A DNA stretch of 10,628 nt from Flavobacteriaceae bacterium (GTDB taxonomy: Bacteria; Bacteroidota; Bacteroidia; Flavobacteriales; Flavobacteriaceae): contig JAGLKH010000160.1 of the NCBI GenBank assembly GCA_023141985.1, positions 1 through 10,628 of the forward strand. The letters run 5' to 3'. Position 1 is the stretch's first letter, and every line of letters starts with the position of its first letter. Positions 1 through 5,466 of the stretch are shown here, in pieces. A program made the position numbers and the translations under genes. Below the pieces are notes generated by a model. The model saw only the letters and a program-made list of their open reading frames with translations, made no database searches and was not told the DNA's origin.

Positions 1-279
1 GCTGCAGTTCCATTTTATGGAAGACAGCCCTCTAATGAAGAAGCGGCCAAAATAAATGCTCCGCTAATGCTTCAATATGCTGGATTAGACAAAAGAGTAA
101 ATGAAGGTTGGCCAGCTTATGAAGAAGCACTTAAGAAAAACAAAATAGATTATATAGCTCATTTCTATCCAGAAGTAAATCACGGCTTTCATAACAATAC
201 TACTCCCAGATATGATGAAGCAGCAGCTCATCTAGCTTGGAACCGTACAATAGCATTCTTTAAAGATAAACTCAAATAA
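1..279 (+). CDS. Dienelactone hydrolase family protein, C-terminal part (5' end outside window)
   Basis: The reading frame is open from the first base and ends at TAA, giving the last 92 residues of an alpha/beta hydrolase. The opening residues AAVPFYG match the strand that follows the nucleophile elbow in dienelactone hydrolases (carboxymethylenebutenolidases). The nucleophile itself (normally Cys) lies upstream of the window. The other two triad members are visible: Asp in the AGLDKRVN segment and His in the NHGFHN segment, at the usual spacing before the C-terminal helix. The family hydrolyses dienelactones and related esters; the actual substrate here cannot be told. An internal ATG at base 67 is not the start, because conserved sequence runs in frame before it. 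The gene converges on mnmD. Family assignment is firm; the N-terminus, including any signal peptide, cannot be judged. Confidence 0.85.
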   Translation, partial: AAVPFYGRQPSNEEAAKINAPLMLQYAGLDKRVNEGWPAYEEALKKNKIDYIAHFYPEVNHGFHNNTTPRYDEAAAHLAWNRTIAFFKDKLK

Positions 280-509
280 CTTAAGATAGCTATAATTAAT
301 TGCGATGGGATTTTCTATCCGAAAATTTCTGTCTTGCAATAAAGGTATGGTCATTGACGGAATAGTTATAGCGAACCATTCAGTATCGTAACTACAACCA
401 AACCGCTATACGAAACTAAAAATCCAGGTTTTAAGATTTTCCATCAAAGTTTTTAAAACACAAAATGCTTCGTCGAATGTTACGCTTCTTTACAGCTCTA
501 AGCATTTGG
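280..509. other. Convergent intergenic spacer, no gene seen
   Basis: This 230-base spacer separates the 3' ends of the hydrolase gene and mnmD. It holds no convincing ORF and no clear intrinsic terminator. A weak inverted repeat, TATAGCG near 367 and CGCTATA near 404, encloses about 30 bases. The stretch next to mnmD (about 464-535) contains two spaced copies of ATGCTTCGT, one of them inside the mnmD 3' end, so the last residues and stop codon of mnmD may have been reshaped by a repeat. All of this is weak. Confidence 0.4.
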
Positions 510-1199
510 CTACTCCGAATGCTTCGTTGCACGCAGCATTTCACGTTTGCCAGGTGGCCCAGGAAGTCGCTCAACAATAAACCCTATAGCTTGCATGGCT
601 CGTCTCACACTTCCTTTTGCAGAATATGTTACTAAAACTCCTTTATCTTTAAGCGCATCAAACATAGTTTTAAATATTGCTTCAGTCCATAACTCGGGCT
701 GAACTCTTGCTCCAAAAGCATCAAAATATATAAGATCATATTGTTCAATATCTTTTATGTCTTCAAAAAATTGTTTGCGTTTAGTTAATGTAAAGGAACG
801 GGTTAGCCTATGTTTTTCTTCCCATGATGCATTATGCATTTTTTTAAAGACAGTATCATTTTCTTTAGATAGTAATTCATCATAATTTAATGCTAAAATC
901 TCTTCACTTGAAACAGGATACGCTTCAACACCAACATAACTAATGTTTAAATTGAGTTTTTCAGCTTCCAGACAGGTTATAAAAGCGTTTAATCCTGTGC
1001 CAAAACCAATTTCTAATATTGATATGTTTGTTAAAGATTCTTCGCTTTGCTCAGAATGACATAAATAATGAAGACCATGCTTTATAAACACATGATTGGC
1101 TTCTTGTATGGCGCCATGCTTAGAATGGTATTGCTCATCCCATGCTTCAATATGAATGGTTTTAGAGCCATCGGCAGTTGTGATAATTTTACGTTTCAC
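510..1199 (-). CDS. mnmD: tRNA 5-methylaminomethyl-2-thiouridine-forming methyltransferase MnmD (DUF752 / MnmC N-domain type)
   Basis: This 229-residue protein matches the stand-alone MnmC-N type methyltransferase that uses S-adenosylmethionine to complete the mnm5s2U modification at wobble position 34 of tRNA. Visible signatures are the N-terminal TADGSKTIHIEAWDEQYHSKHGA segment, split here as TADGSKTIHIEAW then DEQYHSKHGA, the SAM-binding loop GFGTGLNA at residues 65-72, the active-site-like YFDAFG around Asp160 followed by QPELW, and the C-terminal GPPGKREMLRA. The start is GTG at 1199-1197; no Met occurs before residue 121 and homologues begin at this point. It starts 2 bases after the stop of the CxxCH lipoprotein gene, so the two are probably translated from one message. 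Residues 46-57 (CHSEQSEESL and flanks) are encoded by an interspersed repeat and replace a variable linker just before the SAM-binding strand. The core looks intact, so the enzyme is probably functional. Confidence 0.9.
   Translation of the reverse strand: MKRKIITTADGSKTIHIEAWDEQYHSKHGAIQEANHVFIKHGLHYLCHSEQSEESLTNISILEIGFGTGLNAFITCLEAEKLNLNISYVGVEAYPVSSEEILALNYDELLSKENDTVFKKMHNASWEEKHRLTRSFTLTKRKQFFEDIKDIEQYDLIYFDAFGARVQPELWTEAIFKTMFDALKDKGVLVTYSAKGSVRRAMQAIGFIVERLPGPPGKREMLRATKHSE
1036..1060 (-). repeat. Interspersed hairpin repeat inside mnmD
   Basis: Seen: the stem ATTCT (1037-1041) and AGAAT (1053-1057) encloses an 11-base loop containing TTCG-like and CTC sequence, and GAC follows. On the coding strand it begins GTCATTCTGAGC and is read in frame as CHSEQSEES. 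Similar units with different but still paired stems lie at 3645-3670 and 4324-4350. Units of this kind are commonly scattered in Flavobacteriia intergenic regions; location inside a gene is less usual. Confidence 0.75.
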
Positions 1200-1201
1200 A
1201 A

Positions 1202-1630
1202 CTATTCTTTTATTAACAACTTTTTTATTTTAGGAATTGGTCCGGTACATTTTTGCTGATGACAAGAAACACAAGTATTAATAGCAATATTATATTTTAG
1301 TACCTGGTCATTTTTATTGGTATTAAAAACTTCTTGTCCCTGATCTATATACAATTCAGAAAACGCATTAAAAAAATCATCTCTACCTGAAGGTTTTGTA
1401 AGCTTTGCAGTATGAATTTTTAAAAACTTTGATGGAAACTCTTCTAACTCTTCTCCGGCAATAATTTGTGCTTTAACTTTTTCATTAAAAAGATACATAT
1501 CATTCATAAGGATAGCCATTTCAGAAGGTTTATACATTTCATAAACCGTTTCTTTTTTTGCAATCTCTTCTTTTTTAGGAGAATGACAAGCAACTAAAAA
1601 AATAATGCAACAACTTAAAAGTAGCTTCAT
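1202..1630 (-). CDS. Small lipoprotein with a single CxxCH haem-binding motif
   Basis: The 142-residue product begins with a lipoprotein signal (MKLLLSCCIIFLVAC, lipid-modified Cys15), so it should be anchored in a membrane facing the periplasm. Near the C-terminus a CVSCH motif (Cys120, Cys123, His124) can bind one c-type haem, and another Cys lies at 128. The region in between is helical and charged, as in small c-type cytochromes of the class II or DUF-like kind, but I cannot place it in a named family. No Met ligand is obvious after the motif (the tail is CTGPIPKIKKLLIKE), so the sixth ligand would come from upstream. It follows the DUF4920 lipoprotein gene on the same strand and ends 2 bases before mnmD. 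A periplasmic electron-transfer role is inference; lipoprotein status and the haem motif are directly visible. Confidence 0.8.
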   Translation of the reverse strand: MKLLLSCCIIFLVACHSPKKEEIAKKETVYEMYKPSEMAILMNDMYLFNEKVKAQIIAGEELEEFPSKFLKIHTAKLTKPSGRDDFFNAFSELYIDQGQEVFNTNKNDQVLKYNIAINTCVSCHQQKCTGPIPKIKKLLIKE

Positions 1631-1655
1631 TTATCTATAATATTATTTTTAAATT

Positions 1656-1720
1656 GGTCACATGGAACATCCAAAATATTCATTCACTTGAGTGTCAAAA
1701 TTTTGTTATGGATGTTTCAT
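1656..1720 (-). repeat. Leader element copy B, upstream of the CxxCH lipoprotein gene
   Basis: Read on the minus strand this 65-base unit begins ATGAAAC, has CAT at 11-13 and AAAATTTT at 17-24, and ends CATGTGACC, exactly as copy A at 2250-2314 does. It ends 25 bases before the ATG at 1630. It contains a near-perfect terminal hairpin (ATGAAACATCC with GGATGTTCCAT, one mismatch) and an inner CACT/AGTG stem. A tiny ORF, MKHP then stop, starts at its first base. Function is unknown; position and orientation suggest a cis-acting mRNA leader. Confidence 0.6.
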
Positions 1721-1725
1721 AATTA

Positions 1726-2226
1726 TTATTCTTTAAGCAATACACCATCAGCCAAAAAAGAATATGTGATTTCTGGTTCAGTAATTGCTTCTATTTCTTC
1801 CTTACTTTTACCCGCATCTTCGGCAAAGTGACGCAATTCGTTAACTGAAATTTCGTCTATAAAAGCTTTCCCATCAATTACGACTTCTCCTGTAGCATTA
1901 AGAGGCATAAAAAATCCGTAATCTTTAAACCTAACCATTACTTCATCTTCTCCTAAATCAAGTCTCATCCAACATCCTTTGGTTGAACAAACTTCTTTTA
2001 TTGTTCCTGCCATTTTAGCGCTAATAGTATCTCCTATCTTCATGCTTTTGTATTTCAAAGCCATACTTGTAGTAGTTAACGCATTGTCTGCCAAGATTTT
2101 TTCTCCAAACGAAGCATAGGCTATTTCTTCTGTTATATTTTCATCTAAAACAGTATCGTTTTTTGGTTCATTTTTGCAAGTCATAAATAAACTAACGGCT
2201 AATAAAAAAGTAAGATATTTTTTCAT
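1726..2226 (-). CDS. DUF4920 domain lipoprotein
   Basis: The 166-residue protein begins with a lipoprotein signal (MKKYLTFLLAVSLFMTC, lipobox Cys17) and so is expected at the cell envelope. From about residue 38 it matches the DUF4920 domain found almost only in Bacteroidota, whose hallmarks are visible: GDTISAKMAGTIKEVCSTKG split around the conserved KGCWM, then RLDLGEDEVMVRFKDYGFFMP-type sequence with the FKDYGFF motif, and the IDGKAF segment. The Cys pair in VCSTKGCW could bind a metal or form a disulphide, but the biochemical role of the domain is not established. The gene is divergent from ilvE and lies upstream of the CxxCH lipoprotein gene and mnmD on the same strand. Its start ATG overlaps the stop (TGA) of a 26-codon reading frame within the upstream leader element. 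Family call is firm, function unknown. Confidence 0.9.
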   Translation of the reverse strand: MKKYLTFLLAVSLFMTCKNEPKNDTVLDENITEEIAYASFGEKILADNALTTTSMALKYKSMKIGDTISAKMAGTIKEVCSTKGCWMRLDLGEDEVMVRFKDYGFFMPLNATGEVVIDGKAFIDEISVNELRHFAEDAGKSKEEIEAITEPEITYSFLADGVLLKE

Positions 2227-2249
2227 GTGTTTATATTTATTTTTTTAGA

Positions 2250-2314
2250 GGTCACATGCTGTTCGCTATTAATTATTCCCTTAGGTGAGAAAAATTTTAA
2301 CATGCTCGTTTCAT
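2250..2314 (-). repeat. Leader element copy A, upstream of the DUF4920 gene
   Basis: This unit is 65 bases, the same length as copy B, in the same orientation relative to its gene, ending 23 bases before the ATG at 2226. Its first 47 bases differ from copy C (10580 onward) at only 5 positions, with the first 25 identical. It starts with a tiny ORF (MKRAC, then TAA, 2314-2297). A second frame from the ATG at 2303-2301 runs 26 codons and stops at TGA overlapping the DUF4920 start. The sequence AGCATGT occurs at both ends as a direct repeat. Likely part of the 5' leader of the DUF4920 transcript. Confidence 0.65.
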
Positions 2315-2403
2315 AATAATTGATTGTTTTTTTTTTAAAAATTACTTAGTAAATATACGATATTTTTAAATTTCTATTTAGCATTTATCAATGTTAATTT
2401 TCT

Positions 2404-2411
2404 TAAATTTG
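2404..2411 (+). promoter_or_regulatory. Candidate ilvE -7 box (TAAATTTG)
   Basis: TAAATTTG fits the Bacteroidota primary-sigma -7 consensus TAnnTTTG exactly and sits 17 bases before the ilvE ATG, which would give a very short leader. A good TTG/TTTG -33 box at the standard spacing is not evident, so this rests on the -7 match and position. Confidence 0.5.
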
Positions 2412-2428
2412 CATCTTAATAAATCTTA

Positions 2429-3496
2429 ATGGTAAACATCAATAAACATAGAATAGAAGTTATTAAAACTCAAAACTCAAAAATAAATGAGGTAGATTTT
2501 AATAGTTTAAGTTTTGGCGAGATATTTACAGATCACATGTTTGAATGTGATTTTATTAATGGTAAATGGCAAAAACCAAAAATAAGACCTTATGAAGCTT
2601 TAACTATAGATCCATCTGCAAGAGTGTTTCATTATGGACAAGCCGTTTTTGAGGGTATGAAAGCCTATAAAGATGATAATGATGTTATTTGGCTGTTTAG
2701 ACCAGATGAAAACTTTAAACGTATAAATAAATCAGCTGCGCGTTTGGCGATTCCTGAATTTCCTGAAGACTATTTTTTTGAAGGGCTAAAAGAGCTTTTA
2801 AAATTAGATAGAGAATGGATAAAAAAAGGGGTTGGAAATTCGCTTTATGTTCGTCCATTTGTAATTGCCACCGAACCTGCAATTGCTGCTTTACCAGCAG
2901 AGCAATATAAATTTATGATTATTTGTTCTCCAGCTAAATCCTATTATACTGGTGAAGTTCGTGTACTGTTTGCTAAAAAATATAGTAGAGCTGCAAGTGG
3001 AGGAACAGGGTTTGCTAAAGCCGCAGGCAACTATGCTGCCCAGTTTTACCCAACTAATTTAGCTAATAAAAAAGGATATCAACAAATTATTTGGACAGAT
3101 GCAAATACACATAAGTACTTAGAGGAAGCTGGAACAATGAACATTTTCTTTAGAGTAAACGATACGCTTCTAACTGCTCCAATAAGTGATAGAATTCTTG
3201 ATGGCATTACTAGAAAAAGTGTAATTGAGCTTGCTAAAGATTATAATATTGATTTTGAAATTAGACCAATTACTGTTAAAGAAATAAAAGAGGCTGCTCA
3301 AAATCATGAATTAAAGGAGATATTTGGTGCTGGTACTGCTGCTGTAATAAATCCTATTGTTGGTTTTGAGCATGATGGATCAAAATACGAGCTACCAAAA
3401 TTAGATAATTCTTATGCCTCTTTCTTCAAAGAAAAACTCACCAATATTCAATATAATAAAGCTGAAGATATTCATAATTGGAGATATAAAGTTTAA
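2429..3496 (+). CDS. ilvE: Branched-chain amino acid aminotransferase
   Basis: The 355-residue product is a fold-type IV PLP aminotransferase of the BCAT group II type (about 350 residues, like eukaryotic BCATs). It interconverts leucine, isoleucine and valine with their 2-oxo acids using glutamate/2-oxoglutarate, in the cytoplasm. Visible signatures include FHYGQAVFEGMKAY (residues 67-80), RPDENFKR, the LYVRPFVIATEP substrate-site segment, the GGTGFAKAAGNYAA motif with the PLP-binding Lys197, and EEAGTMNIFF followed by the ILDGITRKSV phosphate-binding region. Length and both termini are normal. ATG at 2429 is a good start, closely following a TAnnTTTG box. It is divergent from the DUF4920 gene and converges on the MazG-like gene, with which it shares an inverted-repeat spacer that starts at its stop codon. 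Confidence 0.95.
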   Translation: MVNINKHRIEVIKTQNSKINEVDFNSLSFGEIFTDHMFECDFINGKWQKPKIRPYEALTIDPSARVFHYGQAVFEGMKAYKDDNDVIWLFRPDENFKRINKSAARLAIPEFPEDYFFEGLKELLKLDREWIKKGVGNSLYVRPFVIATEPAIAALPAEQYKFMIICSPAKSYYTGEVRVLFAKKYSRAASGGTGFAKAAGNYAAQFYPTNLANKKGYQQIIWTDANTHKYLEEAGTMNIFFRVNDTLLTAPISDRILDGITRKSVIELAKDYNIDFEIRPITVKEIKEAAQNHELKEIFGAGTAAVINPIVGFEHDGSKYELPKLDNSYASFFKEKLTNIQYNKAEDIHNWRYKV

Positions 3497-3777
3497 AAAA
3501 GAGGCTGTCTAAAAAGTTTATTTCAATCGTCATTACGGGACAGAACGTAAAGAAAATGTCCAGTGGATATTTTTAGTGATAGGGCCAGATAGCGCAGAGT
3601 AGAACGACTGAAGTAATCTTTTTAATTGAAACTCACAATAAACAGATTGCTTCGTTACTCTCTCAATGACAGTAGTATCATGAGCTTGCTTCACAGCTAA
3701 ACTGCTACCTTCGAAACAAAAAATATTTTGTATCTCGGTAATATTCGCAATGACAACTTTTTAAACAGCCTCTTTTT
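3496..3777. repeat. Long inverted repeat with nested interspersed repeats (bidirectional terminator split by an insertion, or MITE-like unit)
   Basis: Seen: 23-base ends at 3496-3518 and 3755-3777 are inverted copies with one mismatch (outer sequence AAAAAGAGGCTGT). They overlap the ilvE stop on one side and the MazG-gene stop on the other. A and T runs at the outside of the stem give the layout of a bidirectional intrinsic terminator between convergent genes, but the loop is about 236 bases. The loop holds GTCATTACG and, inverted, GTCATTGCG next to each arm, plus another hairpin unit at 3645-3670. No ORF is credible inside. Either a terminator hairpin took a repeat insertion or the whole unit is a non-autonomous element. 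Confidence 0.65.
3645..3670 (-). repeat. Interspersed hairpin repeat nested in the ilvE/mazG spacer
   Basis: The unit opens GATTGCTTCG and ends CTCAATGAC, with ATTG (3646-3649) pairing with CAAT (3664-3667). The opening, the TTCG, the CTC and the final AATGAC correspond to the unit in mnmD at 1036-1060, but the paired stem bases differ, as expected of one structured repeat family. Confidence 0.55.
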
Positions 3778-4162
3778 ATTCCTCCAGAATAGTTTCAATG
3801 TTTGGTTTAAAATAACCAGGTCCTTTAAGCACTTTGCCATCTTCTCTATAAATAGGTTCGCCATCCTCTCCTAATTTACTCATATTACTACGCTGAATTT
3901 CGTTAAAAACGGCTTCTATTTTATGTTGAAAACCATGCTCTATAATCGTACCGCAAAGTATATAAAGCATATCGCCAAGAGCATCCGCAACTTCAACTAA
4001 ATCATTAGTATTTGCAGCATCCAGATATTCTTCATTTTCTTCTCTCATGAGTTTATAGCGGAGCATATTTTTTTCAATACCTAAGCTTGCTTTCGGTGTT
4101 TCTCTATATCCTAATTTAAATGCGGCATGGAATGCTTTAACAGCTTCTATTTTATTTTTCAT
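3776..4162 (-). CDS. MazG-like / phosphoribosyl-ATP pyrophosphohydrolase-like NTP pyrophosphatase
   Basis: The 128-residue protein belongs to the all-alpha NTP pyrophosphohydrolase superfamily (PRA-PH / MazG-like), cytoplasmic enzymes that split nucleoside triphosphates or related compounds to monophosphates and pyrophosphate. The metal-binding pattern is visible: an acidic ExxE helix in REENEEYLDA (Glu41-Glu45) followed by ExxD in EVADALGDMLY (Glu57, Asp60, with Asp64), then a third helix and a C-terminal segment rich in Gly and Lys (GEDGEPIYREDGKVLKGPGY) typical of house-cleaning members. It is a single-domain enzyme rather than a tandem MazG. The stop codon lies in the right arm of the inverted repeat shared with ilvE. 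The likely role is removal of non-canonical or excess nucleotides, but the substrate is not determined by sequence. Confidence 0.85.
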   Translation of the reverse strand: MKNKIEAVKAFHAAFKLGYRETPKASLGIEKNMLRYKLMREENEEYLDAANTNDLVEVADALGDMLYILCGTIIEHGFQHKIEAVFNEIQRSNMSKLGEDGEPIYREDGKVLKGPGYFKPNIETILEE

Positions 4163-4180
4163 TGAATTAAGTATTAATTC

Positions 4181-4200
4181 ATTCCCTCGAAGGAGGGAAT
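4181..4200. repeat. Short perfect hairpin (ATTCCCTC stem)
   Basis: ATTCCCTC and GAGGGAAT form an 8-base perfect stem with loop GAAG, just upstream of the MazG-like gene start. The right side continues as GGAGGGAATCTCATT (4192-4206), repeated with one change at 4253-4267 (GGAGGAAATCTCATT). It lacks a T-run suited to termination of either neighbouring gene, and is best read as another dispersed repeat fragment. Confidence 0.5.
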
Positions 4201-4323
4201 CTCATTTATTTGTATTAATTTTTTTCATTTCCACGAATCCCGATAGTTACCAGGAGGAAATCTCATTAGTTATATTTTGCCATTACAAGCAGAGACAAGA
4301 AATCTAATACCTTATTAAATTAG

Positions 4324-4350
4324 ACATTTCGACTGCGCTCAATGTGACAT
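4324..4350 (-). repeat. Interspersed hairpin repeat between SDR and MazG-like genes
   Basis: ACATT (4324-4328) and AATGT (4341-4345) pair around the 12-base loop TCGACTGCGCTC. The loop closely resembles that of the unit inside mnmD (TCGCTTTGCTC), while the stem differs but still pairs. It lies directly after the SDR stop codon. Confidence 0.65.
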
Positions 4351-4360
4351 TTTCTGTAAT

Positions 4361-5083
4361 TTACATTACTTTTTTCATTAACCACGAAGGTACAATTTTT
4401 AAAATCCAAGCTATAAAATTCCATCGTTTAGAAATATACACACGACGTTTTTTACGTTTAATAGCTAAATATATTTGCCTACTCGCTTTTTCTAGTGATG
4501 CCATCCAAAAAATGTCATTACCCAGTGCCATTGCTGTATCTACATAACCTGGACGAATATCAGTGATATAAACCTTCCCTCCTACTATTTCTTTTGATTT
4601 AAAATACAACGATTCTAAATAATTTACCTGGTATGCCTTTGATGCGAAATACGAAGGAGAAAAACGATTTCCTCTTAACGATGCAATTGATGAAATGGAG
4701 ACCAGTTGTCCAAACCCTTGCTTTTTAAACAAATTAAAGGCCAAATCATAAATACGAGTTGCTCCAAGCACATTAGTTTTTATTGTATTATATTCTTTAT
4801 GCCAATCTAATTCTGGGTTTTCATAGCCTATACCAGAGCAATGAACGACAAGACTAATGCTTTCAAATTCATCAACTATTTGTTTAAAAACAGCTTCTGT
4901 ATTTAGAATATCCTGGACATCATTTTCCCACACAAAATACTGACTTGGTTTTGTGGCTTTTATAGTATTAAGTAATTGCAACCTTCGTCCTGTAATACCA
5001 ACTCTGTAACCATCTGCAACAAGATAAGCGGCTAATTGTTTTCCAATTCCAGATGTTGCACCAAAAACTATGGCGTTTAGCAT
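4361..5083 (-). CDS. Short-chain dehydrogenase/reductase (SDR) family protein
   Basis: The 240-residue protein is a classical SDR, an NAD(P)H-dependent oxidoreductase with a Rossmann fold. Directly visible are the cofactor loop GATSGIG (residues 8-14), TGRR at 31-34 whose basic residues suggest NADPH preference, a variant of the NNAG motif as HCSGIG, Asn104 in TNVLGA, Ser132 in SISSIAS and the catalytic YFASK (Tyr145, Lys149) 13 residues after the Ser. PGYVDTAM near residue 200 is the usual post-catalytic motif. The C-terminus (IAWILKIVPSWLMKKVM) is hydrophobic with basic residues, suggesting membrane association, as in several bacterial SDRs acting on lipophilic substrates. Substrate unknown. 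It lies upstream of the MazG-like gene on the same strand, but a 198-base repeat-rich gap argues against tight co-transcription. It is divergent from the 62-residue membrane protein gene. Confidence 0.9.
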   Translation of the reverse strand: MLNAIVFGATSGIGKQLAAYLVADGYRVGITGRRLQLLNTIKATKPSQYFVWENDVQDILNTEAVFKQIVDEFESISLVVHCSGIGYENPELDWHKEYNTIKTNVLGATRIYDLAFNLFKKQGFGQLVSISSIASLRGNRFSPSYFASKAYQVNYLESLYFKSKEIVGGKVYITDIRPGYVDTAMALGNDIFWMASLEKASRQIYLAIKRKKRRVYISKRWNFIAWILKIVPSWLMKKVM

Positions 5084-5135
5084 ATTATTTATAAATTCGT
5101 GGTGTTTAAATTTTAAGCTCTAAAAATAAACAAAT

Positions 5136-5324
5136 ATGTTTAGTAAAGGTCAAATCGTTTTCGGAATTTTATTTGCAATTGCATTTATTATCATTTTGTT
5201 TTTTGCTTATAAAAAAGATATTAAAATACATCGTCGTTTTTATAAAGGAACCATTTGGGTTTTACTTGCCTTTATTTCATTTCTTGCTTTTATAGCAGCT
5301 ATTAAGTTTATTTTTATGCGCTAG
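5136..5324 (+). CDS. Small two-helix membrane protein, Bacteroidota-conserved type, function unknown
   Basis: A 62-residue protein with two clear hydrophobic segments (about residues 7-25 and 40-60) separated by a short basic loop (YKKDIKIHRRFYKGT). The positive loop should lie in the cytoplasm, putting both termini outside. I recognise the general type (small MFSKGQ... proteins widely seen in Flavobacteriia) but know of no assigned function. ATG at 5136 is well placed 52 bases from the divergent SDR start. There is no terminator between it and the subtilase gene, but the gap of about 140 bases to the likely subtilase ATG makes them probably separate units. Confidence 0.75.
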   Translation: MFSKGQIVFGILFAIAFIIILFFAYKKDIKIHRRFYKGTIWVLLAFISFLAFIAAIKFIFMR

Positions 5325-5466
5325 GAGATTTTTACTTCTGCTATCTGTCTGATTTTTCTTATTATCTATTATTTTTAATTAACTTGTTAAACAAATATAC
5401 CTGTTATTGGGTATTTTATTGTTCTCTTTTATTAGAGATGTTTGTGTTATTAATTCATTCAATACA

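Noticed and set aside
1068..1259. Plus-strand open frame of 63 codons across the mnmD/lipoprotein junction
   Set aside because: Antisense to two well-supported genes and with no recognisable protein features.
3496..3777. Complete insertion sequence between ilvE and mazG
   Set aside because: Terminal inverted repeats are present but there is no transposase frame and no clear target-site duplication.
1036..4350. CRISPR-like array from the recurring hairpin units
   Set aside because: Units are kilobases apart with no regular spacers and no cas genes.
4344..4547. Plus-strand open frame of 67 codons opposite the SDR 3' end
   Set aside because: Antisense to the SDR coding region, begins in a repeat, no protein-like signature.
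5407..5466. TTG-initiated 20-codon N-terminal extension of the subtilase
   Set aside because: Rare start codon, no basic n-region or cleavage site, and an ATG is available at 5467 directly ahead of the prodomain-like sequence. Kept as an alternative only.
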